Shown here: piece after piece, positions 25,241 through 34,863 of the stretch
How the letters are laid out: every line of letters begins with the position of its first letter
Numbering within the stretch: position 1 is the first letter of the stretch
Origin: an uncultured Prevotella sp.
GTDB taxonomy: Bacteria > Bacteroidota > Bacteroidia > Bacteroidales > Bacteroidaceae
Direction of reading: 5' to 3'
Length of the DNA stretch: 64,000 nt
Assembly (NCBI GenBank): GCA_946188165.1
Contig: CAMHTW010000008.1
Coordinates: 29,358-93,357 of the forward strand
Notes under the pieces: model-generated
What the model saw: only the letters and a program-made list of their open reading frames with translations
Told to the model about the DNA's origin: nothing
Databases searched by the model: none
Position numbers and translations under genes: made by a program

Positions 25241-26263
25241 ATGAAAAAAAGATTCTTTTGGTTGTTAGCCACCATCATGATGTGTGGAGCAATGATGACA
25301 GGGCTGACATCGTGCAGCAACAGTGACAACAACAGTAATAATAATCAGAACAAGGTGGCTGTGCTGCTTCCCGACGGTGTCAGTCTTGCCCGTTGGGCCA
25401 CAGACAAGGCAAACCTGGAGGCGGTGATGGCTGCGTACGGTTTCAATACCGCTTTCTACGTTGCTCCCGAGACTCCAGAGGGCGCGATGCAACAGGTCGA
25501 TCAGCTAAGAAATGCCATCAATGACGGCGCGAAATATATTGTGCTGACAGCTATTGACTATAAGAAAATCAATGAGTCCGGTCTGCTTGAGCAGCATCCT
25601 GATGTTAAGGTGGTATGCCATGACCGCATTATCCTTGATAACCCCCACATAGCTTATATTTCATCTGCCGACACGAAGGAAGTCGGGCGTACTCAGGCCC
25701 AGTTCCTTCTCAATCATTTCCATTCTACTGGAGCCGCTTCCATGACCATAGAAATCCTTGAAGGTCCTCTGACCGATGTCAACGCCAAGGATTATTATGA
25801 AGGAGCCATGGAACTCCTCAGTAAATACATCGACAGCGGAAAACTTGTCGTTAAGAGTGGCAAGAAGGAATATAGTCAGGTGAAGGCTGACAGTTGGAGT
25901 ATAGCCGACGGTAAGAAAGACATGAAAGACCGCCTCAGCAGCTATGGAGCAGGTGAGTGTCCGGATATGATTCTGGCAGCCACCGACAATCAGGCTCAGG
26001 GAGCCATTGAGGCCCTGGAGGAAGCAGGTATTACGAAAATGCCGATCATCACAGGTCAGGACAATACCGCCATGGCGCAGGCTAATATCAAGAGCGGTAA
26101 GCAGACCATGACCATCGACAAGAACCTGAAGGACATGGCCTACAACACGGCTATGATTATCAACAGTCTGATGTCCAATTCTCCGGTTCATGCCAGCCAA
26201 AGCATCTCCAACATTCCGGTAGTATACTCTAAGATTACCGTTATGACACAAGACAGCTATTGA
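25241..26263 (+). CDS. Periplasmic sugar-binding lipoprotein (ribose/xylose-binding type)
   Basis: The 340-residue protein has a signal peptide with lipobox LTSC (Cys25) and an Asn/Ser-rich linker. The type-1 periplasmic-binding fold is recognised by VDQLRNAINDGAKYIVLTAI, SSADTKEVGRTQAQFLLNHF, ILAATDNQAQGAIEALEEAG and ITGQDNTAMAQANIKSGKQT, the last two being hinge/ligand segments of pentose- and galactose-binding proteins. It should bind a monosaccharide. No ABC permease or ATPase gene is adjacent, so it may be a sensor-type binder or deliver to a distant transporter (inference). The M13 peptidase gene lies 36 bases upstream. Confidence 0.87.
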   Translation: MKKRFFWLLATIMMCGAMMTGLTSCSNSDNNSNNNQNKVAVLLPDGVSLARWATDKANLEAVMAAYGFNTAFYVAPETPEGAMQQVDQLRNAINDGAKYIVLTAIDYKKINESGLLEQHPDVKVVCHDRIILDNPHIAYISSADTKEVGRTQAQFLLNHFHSTGAASMTIEILEGPLTDVNAKDYYEGAMELLSKYIDSGKLVVKSGKKEYSQVKADSWSIADGKKDMKDRLSSYGAGECPDMILAATDNQAQGAIEALEEAGITKMPIITGQDNTAMAQANIKSGKQTMTIDKNLKDMAYNTAMIINSLMSNSPVHASQSISNIPVVYSKITVMTQDSY

Positions 26264-26312
26264 ACGGAACAGGGGACGAACAGTCCCCGTTACGAAGACA
26301 TACGTTAAATAG

Positions 26313-26355
26313 AAAACGGCAGGTTCCTGAATGTGGGAGCCTGCCGTTTTAAAAG
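26313..26355. terminator. Intrinsic terminator after the sugar-binding gene
   Basis: Arms 26313-26323 and 26340-26350 pair perfectly over 11 bp (aaaacggcagg). The flanking A and T runs make it usable in both directions, between convergent genes. A smaller hairpin (26271-26276 with 26283-26288) precedes it. Confidence 0.8.
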
Positions 26356-26373
26356 TTGCCTGATATTCTTGGT

Positions 26374-27090
26374 TTAGTTCGCTGCCGATTCCACAAGGCC
26401 TTTCTCCATCAGGATGGGAAGGATGTTGGCTACCGACTGGCGGTTGTGCTTGGTCTTAACGGCCTTGTATCTGTCCAGCAGAGGGGTGTCGTTGACCAGC
26501 AGTTTCTCCATATAATCGTCGTTGATGCGGGTAATGGCAGTCTTGCCTTTCTCGTTGGCGCCGCTGTCAACAAGGAAGCAGGCAAAGTCGCTCAGCTTGC
26601 TGTTGGCAACATCGCAGCCTATGGAGGCGCCTAACAAGCCCAGACTTACGGCGGTGTTGTCTACTAAGACACCAGCAACCAGGGTACCTACGCTGGCCAG
26701 GGCCGTCAGTCCATCGGTACGGTACGACATGATGCAAAGCTTGTCCTTATCGTAGCGGACAGCCTGAACGTATTTCGAGGTTTCAAGGCTGACATCCTTG
26801 TAGCGCAGATTGCGGCAGTTCACAAACAACTGCTGACCATACATCACGGCAAAGGCATCTTTCTTCAGTAGTTCGTCGCTCTGCTTGTCGCCGGTCTTGA
26901 AGTAAAACACACCGTGGTCGCCGCTCTTCATCTGGCAAACCTGCTGAGTGCGCCCTGCAGTCAGTTCATCAACCGATTTCCAGTTACCTGCTACGAAATC
27001 GTCGTAGCTCATGCAATACTTGGCGACTTCGGCATTAGCCATCATTGATACAATGCAGAATAGTGCTAAAACAAATACGTTCTTTTTCAT
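26374..27090 (-). CDS. Exported protein of unknown function
   Basis: From the ATG at 27090 the protein has 238 residues with a signal peptide (1-20, ending MMANA). I do not recognise the family. Visible are five cysteines in the mature part, a glycine-rich hydrophobic stretch near 125-160 (VGTLVAGVLVDNTAVSLGLL) that could be a membrane segment, and a basic C-terminal part (KAVKTKHNRQSVANIL). The frame runs back to 27234, but the promoter element at 27147-27154 lies inside that extension and the signal peptide starts at 27090. It is a single gene, convergent with the sugar-binding gene. Confidence 0.7.
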   Translation of the reverse strand: MKKNVFVLALFCIVSMMANAEVAKYCMSYDDFVAGNWKSVDELTAGRTQQVCQMKSGDHGVFYFKTGDKQSDELLKKDAFAVMYGQQLFVNCRNLRYKDVSLETSKYVQAVRYDKDKLCIMSYRTDGLTALASVGTLVAGVLVDNTAVSLGLLGASIGCDVANSKLSDFACFLVDSGANEKGKTAITRINDDYMEKLLVNDTPLLDRYKAVKTKHNRQSVANILPILMEKGLVESAAN

Positions 27091-27146
27091 TGTTCCTATT
27101 TTTTTATTGTTATGCTTCAAATTATTGCTTAATCGTTTTGACGGTG

Positions 27147-27154
27147 CAAAGATA
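27147..27154 (-). promoter_or_regulatory. -7 promoter element (TATCTTTG) for the unknown exported protein
   Basis: It reads TATCTTTG on minus, 56 nt before the ATG at 27090. A second possible element (TACTTTTG) lies at 27198-27205, and a 7-bp hairpin (27227-27233 with 27258-27264) lies further upstream. Confidence 0.55.
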
Positions 27155-27295
27155 GGATGTTTTTCTGCATCAATCAGCGTTTTCATCCCGTTATCTTCAA
27201 AAGTAGTTGCGACAGGTGCCCGGAAATCGGACAAAAAAGGGGTATTTCCCCATTTCGTGTCCGATGATGAGAGATTTATAGCTTATCATTTAAAT

Positions 27296-27336
27296 CACAA
27301 AAATATCCCCTAAAGCCGTGACGCTTTAGGGGATAT
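27296..27336 (-). terminator. Terminator of the nuo operon
   Basis: Arms 27303-27316 and 27323-27336 pair perfectly over 14 bp with a 6-nt loop. On the minus strand a TTTTT run follows directly, 26 bases after the nuoN stop. Confidence 0.88.
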
Positions 27337-27361
27337 ATTATGTCATGTACTTATAACTACC

Positions 27362-28804
27362 TTAGAATGCTGAGGCAGCGAACAGATAGTCGTAGATGCA
27401 CGAGCAGATGCCGAAGAGGGCAATGCCTGCGGTGCAGAGAGCCAAAGCCACACGGGTGTTGACATCGGTCTTGAACGTGGGCAGCGGATTGTCAGAGGGC
27501 TTGATATACATAGCCTTGACGATGAGCAGATAGTAGTACAAGCTCACGACGGTGTTGACTAAGGCTACGAAGACCACGAAGTAGGCCCAGAAGGAGCCCT
27601 GCTCGGCAGCAGCCATGAACACGAAGAACTTAGAGAACATACCTGCAAACGGGGGAATACCAGCCAGCGAGAACAGAGCCAGCGTCATGAGGAACGACAG
27701 CTTAGGGTTGGTCTGGTAGAGACCGTCGTATGCCGACATCTTTGTGGCACCATTGTTGTTCTGCTCAACAGTAGAAATGACGGTGAAGACGGCCATGTTA
27801 GCCACGATATATACCAGCACGTAGTACATCAGCGATGTCATGCCCATTTGTGAGCCACCGATAACAGCCAACATGATGTAGCCGGCCTGTGAGATAGAGC
27901 TGAAGGCCATGAAGCGCTTGAGCTCGCTCTGACGGATGGCAAAGAGGTTGGCAATGGTGATGCTCAGCACGATAACCACGTAGAGCATGTACTCCCAGTA
28001 GTCAATCATCGGACCGAAGGCCTTAACCAGGATGGCCAGCGCAGCAAAGGCGGCAGCACCCTTGGAGCAGACGGAGAGGTAACCAGTGATAGGTGTAGGA
28101 GCACCCTGGTAGGTGTCGGCTGTCCAGAAATGGAAGGGCACCAACGACAACTTGAAGGCCAGACCGCTAAAGAAGAACACGAGACCCATGAGTTGAAGGG
28201 GCGTGAAAATATAGCGACTGCTCAGAGCATTGGCCACATCGTTGAAATAGAGCGTACCCGTAGCGGCATAGATGAACGAGATGCCATAGAGCATGACACC
28301 GCTGGAGAACGTAGCCACGAGGATGTACTTGGCAGCAGCCTCGGCCGACAGCTTCTTCCACTTATCGAAAGCTACCAAGCAGGCCATAGGCACAGAGGCA
28401 GTCTCCAGACCAAGGAAGAACAGCAGGAACGAACCACTGGACATCATGATATACATACCCAGCAAGGTAGAGAGTACCAGCAGATGGAACTCGCCGGCAT
28501 ACTTCGAAGCCTCACGCTCCAGCCAAGGCTCGGCCATGACCACAACGATAAACGTACCGAAGGTAAGGATGAGTTTCATGACCTGAGCAGCCTGACCGGC
28601 AACATACATGCCACCAAAAGCCTCAGCAGGGGCAACGGTAGTGAGCATAATGGTCTGACAGAGCAGCAGGGCAGCCGTCAGCTTACCCAGCACGCCAACC
28701 TTGCGCTCACTCTTATGCAGACAGAAGTCGGCAAAGAACACGATAATTAGTGCGAGGACCAAAAGCGCCTCGGGAATCATATTTAGAAATTGACTATATC
28801 CCAT
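27362..28804 (-). CDS. nuoN: NADH-quinone oxidoreductase subunit N
   Basis: The 480-residue protein is an antiporter-like membrane subunit of complex I with about 14 helices. It shows the proton-antiporter block with the lysine in KLSLVPFHFWTADTYQGAPT (about 218-237) and the Glu-bearing segment LGLETASVPMACL (about 130-142). It is the last gene of the operon, 17 bases after nuoM, and is followed by a strong terminator. Proton pumping across the inner membrane with NuoL and NuoM is established for the family. Confidence 0.96.
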   Translation of the reverse strand: MGYSQFLNMIPEALLVLALIIVFFADFCLHKSERKVGVLGKLTAALLLCQTIMLTTVAPAEAFGGMYVAGQAAQVMKLILTFGTFIVVVMAEPWLEREASKYAGEFHLLVLSTLLGMYIMMSSGSFLLFFLGLETASVPMACLVAFDKWKKLSAEAAAKYILVATFSSGVMLYGISFIYAATGTLYFNDVANALSSRYIFTPLQLMGLVFFFSGLAFKLSLVPFHFWTADTYQGAPTPITGYLSVCSKGAAAFAALAILVKAFGPMIDYWEYMLYVVIVLSITIANLFAIRQSELKRFMAFSSISQAGYIMLAVIGGSQMGMTSLMYYVLVYIVANMAVFTVISTVEQNNNGATKMSAYDGLYQTNPKLSFLMTLALFSLAGIPPFAGMFSKFFVFMAAAEQGSFWAYFVVFVALVNTVVSLYYYLLIVKAMYIKPSDNPLPTFKTDVNTRVALALCTAGIALFGICSCIYDYLFAASAF

Positions 28805-28821
28805 AATATATTCCTCCTATA

Positions 28822-30303
28822 TTAAATAATGTTAGCGAGAATTGGTCCAACAGCATCGCTGATGACATTGCTTGCCCACAAGGGGAACAGACCGAGACCA
28901 GCCACACAAGCAATGAGGCAGATAACGGCAACGCGCTCGTCCCAAGTAGCATCGGTCAGTTCGAGATAGTGCGGGTTCTTGACCTCACCATACAAAATCT
29001 TACCAACAACACGCAGGATGTAGACTGCCGTCACAACGATAGAGGTACATGCAATAATGGTGGCCACACGGTGGAACGTGTCAGGATTCTCGAACGAACC
29101 AACAAAGATGCTCATCTCAGCAATGAAGCCAGAGAAGCCCGGCAAACCGAGGTTAGCCAGACCGGCAATCACATAACCCACAGCGAGGAAAGGCATAATT
29201 TTCATTAGACCATCGAGGTAGCGGATGTCACGGGTGTGGGTACGACCATAAATCATACCGATGAGGGCGAAGAAGAGGGCCGTCATCAGACCATGTGACA
29301 ACATCTGCAGGATAGCACCCGTGCAAGAGGTCTTGGTCATCATCAACAGGGCGAAGAGCACCAGACCGCAGTGTGACACAGATGAGTAAGCGTTGATGTA
29401 CTTCAGGTCAGTCTGTACACAGGCTGAGAAGGCACCATAAACTACCGAGATAGTGGTAAGAATCAAGAAGATCCAAGCCAGCTGATTAGCAGCATCGGGC
29501 AACAGATACATAGCTACGCGGAAGCAGCCATAACCTCCCAACTTCATCAGCACACCAGCATGGAGCATGGACACTGCCGTGGGGGCAGAAGCATGACCGT
29601 CGGGTGACCATGTGTGGAAGGGGAACAGGGCGCCCAGCACACCGAAACCAATGAAGATGAAGGGGAAGAACACCTTCTGAATAGCTACGGGAATATTGTG
29701 CATAGCAGCAATCTCGTTGACGTTCATCGTGGTAGCACCGCTGAAGTAGTAGATGCCCAGAATGCCGATAATCAAGAGGGCCGAGCCTCCCATCAGCATC
29801 AGCGTCAGCTTCATGGCAGCATACTCCTTGTTGCCTGAACCCCAGACACCAATCAACAGGTACATGGGAATAAGGGCGACCTCGTAAAACATAAACATAG
29901 TGAACATGTCGGTGCAGATAAAGAAGCCATAGACACCTGTAGAAAGCAGGGTAAACCAGAGGAAGTATTCCTTGGTCATGGGTTTCAGCTGCCAAGAGGC
30001 AAAGGTACCCGTGAACACGATGATGCTCGACAAGAGCAACATAACCACAGAGATACCATCGACACCAACAGAATAGGCAATATTAAGAGGCTTGAACCAC
30101 GGTGTAGAAGCCGTCAACAGCATGACGTCGGTATTACCTGCTGCACGCTGCTGAACGAAATAGATGGTCAGCCATACGGACAGGGCCAGCAGACACGAAG
30201 CGCCAGCCACCATCACACCACGCACCTGATTGAGGCTCTTGGCCAGCCAAAGGCCGACGAGCATCAGAGCGGGGATTACTACGAATAATGTTAATATACT
30301 CAT
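28822..30303 (-). CDS. nuoM: NADH-quinone oxidoreductase subunit M
   Basis: From the ATG at 30303 (MSILTLF) the protein has 493 residues, a normal length. It is an antiporter-like proton-pumping subunit: FYEVALIPMYLLIGVWG carries the conserved Glu, LFPFHTWSPDGHASAPTAVS the lysine loop, and SSVSHCGLVLFALL the next helix. The frame can be extended to 30426, but that part reads through the end of nuoL and a repeat, so the shorter start is chosen. The 38-base gap to nuoL holds the octamer cttatagg three times. Confidence 0.96.
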   Translation of the reverse strand: MSILTLFVVIPALMLVGLWLAKSLNQVRGVMVAGASCLLALSVWLTIYFVQQRAAGNTDVMLLTASTPWFKPLNIAYSVGVDGISVVMLLLSSIIVFTGTFASWQLKPMTKEYFLWFTLLSTGVYGFFICTDMFTMFMFYEVALIPMYLLIGVWGSGNKEYAAMKLTLMLMGGSALLIIGILGIYYFSGATTMNVNEIAAMHNIPVAIQKVFFPFIFIGFGVLGALFPFHTWSPDGHASAPTAVSMLHAGVLMKLGGYGCFRVAMYLLPDAANQLAWIFLILTTISVVYGAFSACVQTDLKYINAYSSVSHCGLVLFALLMMTKTSCTGAILQMLSHGLMTALFFALIGMIYGRTHTRDIRYLDGLMKIMPFLAVGYVIAGLANLGLPGFSGFIAEMSIFVGSFENPDTFHRVATIIACTSIVVTAVYILRVVGKILYGEVKNPHYLELTDATWDERVAVICLIACVAGLGLFPLWASNVISDAVGPILANII

Positions 30304-30314
30304 AATATAATTTC

Positions 30315-30341
30315 TTATAGGGCTTATAGGACTTATAGGGC
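30315..30341. repeat. Short tandem repeat (cttatagg) between nuoL and nuoM
   Basis: The octamer cttatagg occurs three times at 30314-30338 with 1-2 bases between copies, in the only sizeable gap of the distal nuo operon. It carries no hairpin. Confidence 0.5.
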
Positions 30342-32339
30342 CTATATGGCCAATAGGATTAACGTTAATGCTACAGTACCAGTCAGGAACCAGACGGCAT
30401 ACTGACGGACATCGCCACTCTGCCAAGGACGCAGACTCTCACCAGCCTCGTTGGCACCCCATGCCATGAAGTTGAACGTGCCGTCAACGACGTGGCGGTC
30501 GAACCAAGCCACAGGCTTAGAGATGCAGCGGAAGATGATGCGGTGCGTAACATACTGCCAGATTTCGTCCTGATAGAAACGCTTATAGGCTGCACGGTGC
30601 AACTTGGGGAACGTCTTGTACAGGCGGTCGGCAATGGGCTGGCTCTCACCTTTATAAATATAGGTTGCCAGACAGATGCTCAGAATGGCAATAATCGTAC
30701 TGGTAGCAGCAATCTGCGTGTCGAAGTGGATGGTATAGTTGGTACCCTCGGCATTGACAAACTGGCCGAAGCTACCACCCCACCCTGCAAAGCCTGCAAT
30801 AGTAGAGTAGATACCTACACCCATCGTAATCACACAAAGCACAATGAGAGGAATGGTCATCGTAGCAGGAGCCTCGTGCGGCGTGTGGTGCTCGTGAGCC
30901 TCAACGTTCTCCGTACCCCAGAAGATGCCGTAATACAGACGGAACATGTAGAAGGCGGTCATAGCGGCAATACCTGTCATAATCCAACCTACCACAGGAC
31001 TGTAGGCAAAGCAAGCGGTGATAATCTCATCCTTCGAGCTGAAGCCCGAGAAGAAAGGAATACCGGCAATGGCGAAGCACGAAATCAGGAACGTGATGTT
31101 CGTAATCGGCATATACTTGCGCAAGCCACCCATCATAGCCATCTCGTTTGAGTGAACGGCATGGATGATACAACCAGCACCAAGGAACAGACAAGCCTTG
31201 AACATAGCGTGGGTAAACAGGTGGAACATACCAGCCATGAAACCGAGCTGTGCATGGTTGTCGAGCACGCCGTGGTGTCCGGGCAGCGAAACGCCAAGAG
31301 CGACCATCATGAATGCAATTTGCGAGATAGTCGAGAAGGCCAGCACACGCTTGATGTCGCTCTGGGCACAAGCCACAGCAGCAGCATAGAAAGCGGTGAA
31401 CACACCGACCCAGACGACGATGCTCATCTGAGGCTGAGCGTACTCAACCCACAAGGGGAACATACGGGCAATCTGGAACACACCAGCTACCACCATCGTA
31501 GCAGCGTGGATAAGTGCAGACACAGGCGTCGGACCCTCCATAGCATCGGGCAGCCAGATGTGCAACGGGAACATAGCACTCTTACCAGCACCACCGATGA
31601 ACATCAGCACTAAGGCAGTAGGCAGGATGAAGCCTGCAGCAGCCACAGCCTTGGCAGCATTACTGGCAATGAACGGTGTAGTACCCTCGCCCATCACGAT
31701 ATTGCCAGCAAACGAGAAGCTGAACGAATCGGTGTAGTAACCGAACATCAGAATACCAATGAGGAAGAACATATCAGCGAAACGCGTCACGATGAATGCC
31801 TTCTTAGAAGCAGCAATGGCGGGTTTCAACGGATAGTAGAATCCAATCAGAAGATAAGAGCTAACACCCACCAATTCCCAGAAAGTGTACATCTGGAAGA
31901 TATTGGTGGCGACAACCAGTCCGAGCATTGACATCGTGAAGAGACTCAGGAACGCATAGTAGCGCTGGAAACCCTTCTCGCCGTGCATGTAGCCGAACGA
32001 ATAAATATGTACCATCAACGAGACTGTCGAAATAACAATGAGCATCATGACCGAGATGGGATCCAAGAGAATACCCATGTCGAAATGCAAATTGCCCAGG
32101 GGCAGCCATGTGAAGTTATAGGGAACGACAGTTGCGTACGTGCCATCAGCCATACGGTCAGCACCAAAATAGGCGAAAGCCGTCAGGTAAGAGAGCACGG
32201 TAACCAGTCCCAATGAGGTTGTGCCGATGAGACCAGCGGTCTTATGCGACATCTTCATGCCAGCGAGCGCAAGAATCACGAATGACAGCGCAGGCAGCAG
32301 AAGGATCAGAAATGAATAACTATATATTTCCATAACCAT
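30342..32339 (-). CDS. nuoL: NADH-quinone oxidoreductase subunit L
   Basis: The 665-residue length fits NuoL with its long lateral helix. Conserved features are YTFWELVGVSSYLLIGFYY (about 150-168, with the key Glu), KSAMFPLHIWLPDAMEGPTP (about 253-272, with the key Lys) and STISQIAFMMVALG. It is a proton-pumping subunit of the complex I membrane arm. The ATG at 32339 directly follows the nuoK stop; an in-frame ATG two codons later (32333) is a possible alternative. Confidence 0.97.
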   Translation of the reverse strand: MVMEIYSYSFLILLLPALSFVILALAGMKMSHKTAGLIGTTSLGLVTVLSYLTAFAYFGADRMADGTYATVVPYNFTWLPLGNLHFDMGILLDPISVMMLIVISTVSLMVHIYSFGYMHGEKGFQRYYAFLSLFTMSMLGLVVATNIFQMYTFWELVGVSSYLLIGFYYPLKPAIAASKKAFIVTRFADMFFLIGILMFGYYTDSFSFSFAGNIVMGEGTTPFIASNAAKAVAAAGFILPTALVLMFIGGAGKSAMFPLHIWLPDAMEGPTPVSALIHAATMVVAGVFQIARMFPLWVEYAQPQMSIVVWVGVFTAFYAAAVACAQSDIKRVLAFSTISQIAFMMVALGVSLPGHHGVLDNHAQLGFMAGMFHLFTHAMFKACLFLGAGCIIHAVHSNEMAMMGGLRKYMPITNITFLISCFAIAGIPFFSGFSSKDEIITACFAYSPVVGWIMTGIAAMTAFYMFRLYYGIFWGTENVEAHEHHTPHEAPATMTIPLIVLCVITMGVGIYSTIAGFAGWGGSFGQFVNAEGTNYTIHFDTQIAATSTIIAILSICLATYIYKGESQPIADRLYKTFPKLHRAAYKRFYQDEIWQYVTHRIIFRCISKPVAWFDRHVVDGTFNFMAWGANEAGESLRPWQSGDVRQYAVWFLTGTVALTLILLAI

Positions 32340-32648
32340 TTACCATTTCATGTTCTTGATACTGTCAACGCTATCACTGTGGAAGTTGCGGTAGACATTG
32401 ATGATAATAGCAATAGCCACAGCCGACTCAGCAGCTGCAACACCAATCACAAAGAGGGTCATAAACATGCCTTCCATACCGTTTGGATAGAGCAGACGGT
32501 TGATGGCGGCAAAGTTGATATCAACGGCATTGAGCACCAACTCAACACAGATGAGCATGGCAATCAAGTTGCGACGAGTCACAAAGCCATAGACGCCGAT
32601 GAAGAACAACAGGGCGCTGAGCGCGAAATAACATTCTACAGGTACCAT
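32340..32648 (-). CDS. nuoK: NADH-quinone oxidoreductase subunit K
   Basis: This is a 102-residue, three-helix membrane subunit. The conserved buried glutamates lie in MLICVELVLNAVDINFAA and in the third helix VIGVAAAESAVAIAIIINVY. NuoK forms part of the proton path at the centre of the membrane arm. The stop is immediately followed by the nuoL start, and three bases separate it from the nuoJ stop. Confidence 0.96.
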   Translation of the reverse strand: MVPVECYFALSALLFFIGVYGFVTRRNLIAMLICVELVLNAVDINFAAINRLLYPNGMEGMFMTLFVIGVAAAESAVAIAIIINVYRNFHSDSVDSIKNMKW

Positions 32649-32651
32649 AGC

Positions 32652-33170
32652 TTATTCCTCCTTCTTTTCTTTACGTGCAACAACCAAGCCACCGATGATA
32701 CAAGCCAGCAGGAACAATGAGATGAACTCGAAAGCGAGTACATACTGATACTTGCCAGCACCAACGAGGGCCATACCAATCTCTTTCATAGGAACCTCCA
32801 CATTGGCAGGAGCCAGCGTGAAGAAACCAGTCTTCAGAAGAATCAGACCGACGACGACCAAACCAGCCAGAGCAGCCAGACCGCCACCAATCATCTTACT
32901 GGACTTCACACGTTCCTCCAAACCTTGAAGGGTGCGCTTGCTCACCAATTGGATGGCGAACACATAGATCATCGTAACGCCTCCAGCATATACTGAGATC
33001 TGAGCAGCGCCCAGGAAGGTGTAGTCGAGCAGGAAATAGATGCCTGCTACACCGAAGAGCACAAACAACATGAATGTTGCGGCTCGCATAATTCTCGTTG
33101 TGGTGACACACATCAGCGCCGAGCAGATGATGAACACCGCGAGAATGATAAACATGATTGTATTTGCCAT
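32652..33170 (-). CDS. nuoJ: NADH-quinone oxidoreductase subunit J
   Basis: The 172-residue membrane subunit has five helices. The segment GVAGIYFLLDYTFLGAAQISVYAGGVTMIYVFAI (given here as position about 40-73) matches the conserved third helix with its pi-bulge, which helps couple quinone reduction to pumping. Only a few bases separate it from nuoI and nuoK. Confidence 0.95.
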   Translation of the reverse strand: MANTIMFIILAVFIICSALMCVTTTRIMRAATFMLFVLFGVAGIYFLLDYTFLGAAQISVYAGGVTMIYVFAIQLVSKRTLQGLEERVKSSKMIGGGLAALAGLVVVGLILLKTGFFTLAPANVEVPMKEIGMALVGAGKYQYVLAFEFISLFLLACIIGGLVVARKEKKEE

Positions 33171-33176
33171 ATTGCG

Positions 33177-33722
33177 TTACTTCGTTTTAGTGTTAAACTT
33201 ACCGATTTCCCACGCAGCACCGCCTTCAAGCAGGTTGGGCAGCGAGCCACCCTTATACACTTCCTTGTCCAAATGGAGCACCAACTTAGAACGGTCAAAC
33301 ACAGCGTTCTCAAAATCATTCGTAAACTCAATAGCATCAAAGTTGCAGGCGTTGGTACAGAGCTGGCAGAACATACAGTCGCCCAGGTCGTACAGGTAAT
33401 CGTCGAGCACCTTCTTTTTCTTGCCCGTTTCAGGGTCCTCAACCATGTGGCTGACAATCTTGATAGTTCCGTTGGGACAAGACTTTTCACATAATGTGCA
33501 AGCGGTACACTTGTAGCTGCCGTCCTCGTTGCGTTTGAACACCAAACGACCACGGTGGCGCTTTGCTACATGGAGTGTAGTCTTGCGGTTCTCGGGGTAC
33601 TGCTCCGTTGACTTATTGGTAAAGAAGTCCTTAAAGTATTCCTTCCAGGAGGTCTTCATACCCACAGCCAACGTCTTCAAGCCGTGCCCGATTTCTCCGA
33701 AATATGTTTTATTATCTTCCAT
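33177..33722 (-). CDS. nuoI: NADH-quinone oxidoreductase subunit I
   Basis: The 181-residue ferredoxin-like subunit holds two 4Fe-4S clusters (N6a, N6b), visible as CTACTLCEKSCP (about 61-72) and CMFCQLCTNACN (about 101-112). The second motif has Asn where Pro is usual, a tolerated change. It passes electrons towards NuoB on the cytoplasmic arm. With nuoE, nuoF and nuoG absent, the electron donor to this subunit is unknown. Confidence 0.96.
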   Translation of the reverse strand: MEDNKTYFGEIGHGLKTLAVGMKTSWKEYFKDFFTNKSTEQYPENRKTTLHVAKRHRGRLVFKRNEDGSYKCTACTLCEKSCPNGTIKIVSHMVEDPETGKKKKVLDDYLYDLGDCMFCQLCTNACNFDAIEFTNDFENAVFDRSKLVLHLDKEVYKGGSLPNLLEGGAAWEIGKFNTKTK

Positions 33723-33731
33723 TGCTATACC

Positions 33732-34820
33732 TTATTTAATATATAGGCCCAGGGCCACAACAACAGTCATAATCACGAGGTTGAGCAGCGCCAGAGGCAT
33801 CAAGTACTTCCACTCCAGCTTCAGGATCTGGTCGATACGCAGACGTGGGAACGTCCACTTAATCCACATCAGAATCCAAACCAGGAAGAAAGCCTTACCC
33901 ATGAACCATACGATACCTGGGACGTAATTCATGACCTGATCGAAGGCCTCAATACCGATGTTCACAGGCGCCCAACCACCGAGGAATACGGTAGCAGCGA
34001 TACCTGCGATGATAAAGAGGTTCAAGAACTCAGCGAGGTAGAAGAAGCCAAAGCCCATACCAGAATACTCGGTATGATGACCTGCGGTCAACTCACTCTC
34101 AGCCTCAGCCATATCGAACGGGCCACGGTTTGCCTCAGCATTACCTGCAATGAGGAATACGAAGAAGGCAATGATAGCAGGGATATGACCCTGGAAAATG
34201 AGCCACTTCCATGGACCAGTCTGTGCCTCAACGATACCAGACATCTGCATAGTACCTGTCAGGATGACAGCAGTAATCAGGCAGAGGCAGAGAGACATCT
34301 CGTAAGAAATCATCTGCACAGCGCCACGCATAGCAGAAACCACAGAGTACTTGTTATTGGAACCCCAACCTGCAAGGAAGATACCTACCACACCGATTGA
34401 AGAAACGGCTGTGAGCAGGAACACACCTACATTGAAGTCAAGTACTGTAGCACCATTGTTCCAAGGCAGGAAAGAGAAAGCGCCTACAGAACCAATAATC
34501 ACAAGGAGTGGAGCCACAAGATAGAGCAGTTTGTCAGCACGGTCGACGACAAAGATCTCCTTGACAAGCATCTTGAACACGTCAGCAAATACCTGCAGCA
34601 AACCCCAGTAACCTACTCGCATCGGGCCAAGACGGCACTGGAAGTAGGCACAAACCTTACGCTCCATAAATATCAGTACGATGGCAATGAGGGCATATCC
34701 CATCAGGATAGCAGCACCCACCAGCACGCACTCAATCAATATCGCCAACCAGTCGGGACATCCTACCGTCACTCGAAGCAGTTGGTCGAACCATTGGGTT
34801 ATAATAGAAAAGTCGAACAT
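33732..34820 (-). CDS. nuoH: NADH-quinone oxidoreductase subunit H
   Basis: The 362-residue membrane subunit forms part of the quinone-binding chamber. The family blocks ERKVCAYFQCRLGPMRVGYWG (near 52-72) and FDMAEAESELTAGHHTEYSG (near 237-256, with the conserved acidic residues) are present, with eight or nine helices. It joins the hydrophilic and membrane arms of complex I. The 43-base gap to nuoCD holds A/T-rich repeated words. Confidence 0.97.
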   Translation of the reverse strand: MFDFSIITQWFDQLLRVTVGCPDWLAILIECVLVGAAILMGYALIAIVLIFMERKVCAYFQCRLGPMRVGYWGLLQVFADVFKMLVKEIFVVDRADKLLYLVAPLLVIIGSVGAFSFLPWNNGATVLDFNVGVFLLTAVSSIGVVGIFLAGWGSNNKYSVVSAMRGAVQMISYEMSLCLCLITAVILTGTMQMSGIVEAQTGPWKWLIFQGHIPAIIAFFVFLIAGNAEANRGPFDMAEAESELTAGHHTEYSGMGFGFFYLAEFLNLFIIAGIAATVFLGGWAPVNIGIEAFDQVMNYVPGIVWFMGKAFFLVWILMWIKWTFPRLRIDQILKLEWKYLMPLALLNLVIMTVVVALGLYIK

Positions 34821-34863
34821 AATAACTTCAATTTTTCAATTCTTCATTTTTACAATTCTACGA

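Noticed and set aside
28130..31613. Long + strand frames opposite nuoN, nuoM and nuoL
   Set aside because: They are shadows with His/Gln/Arg-rich composition opposite clear membrane proteins.
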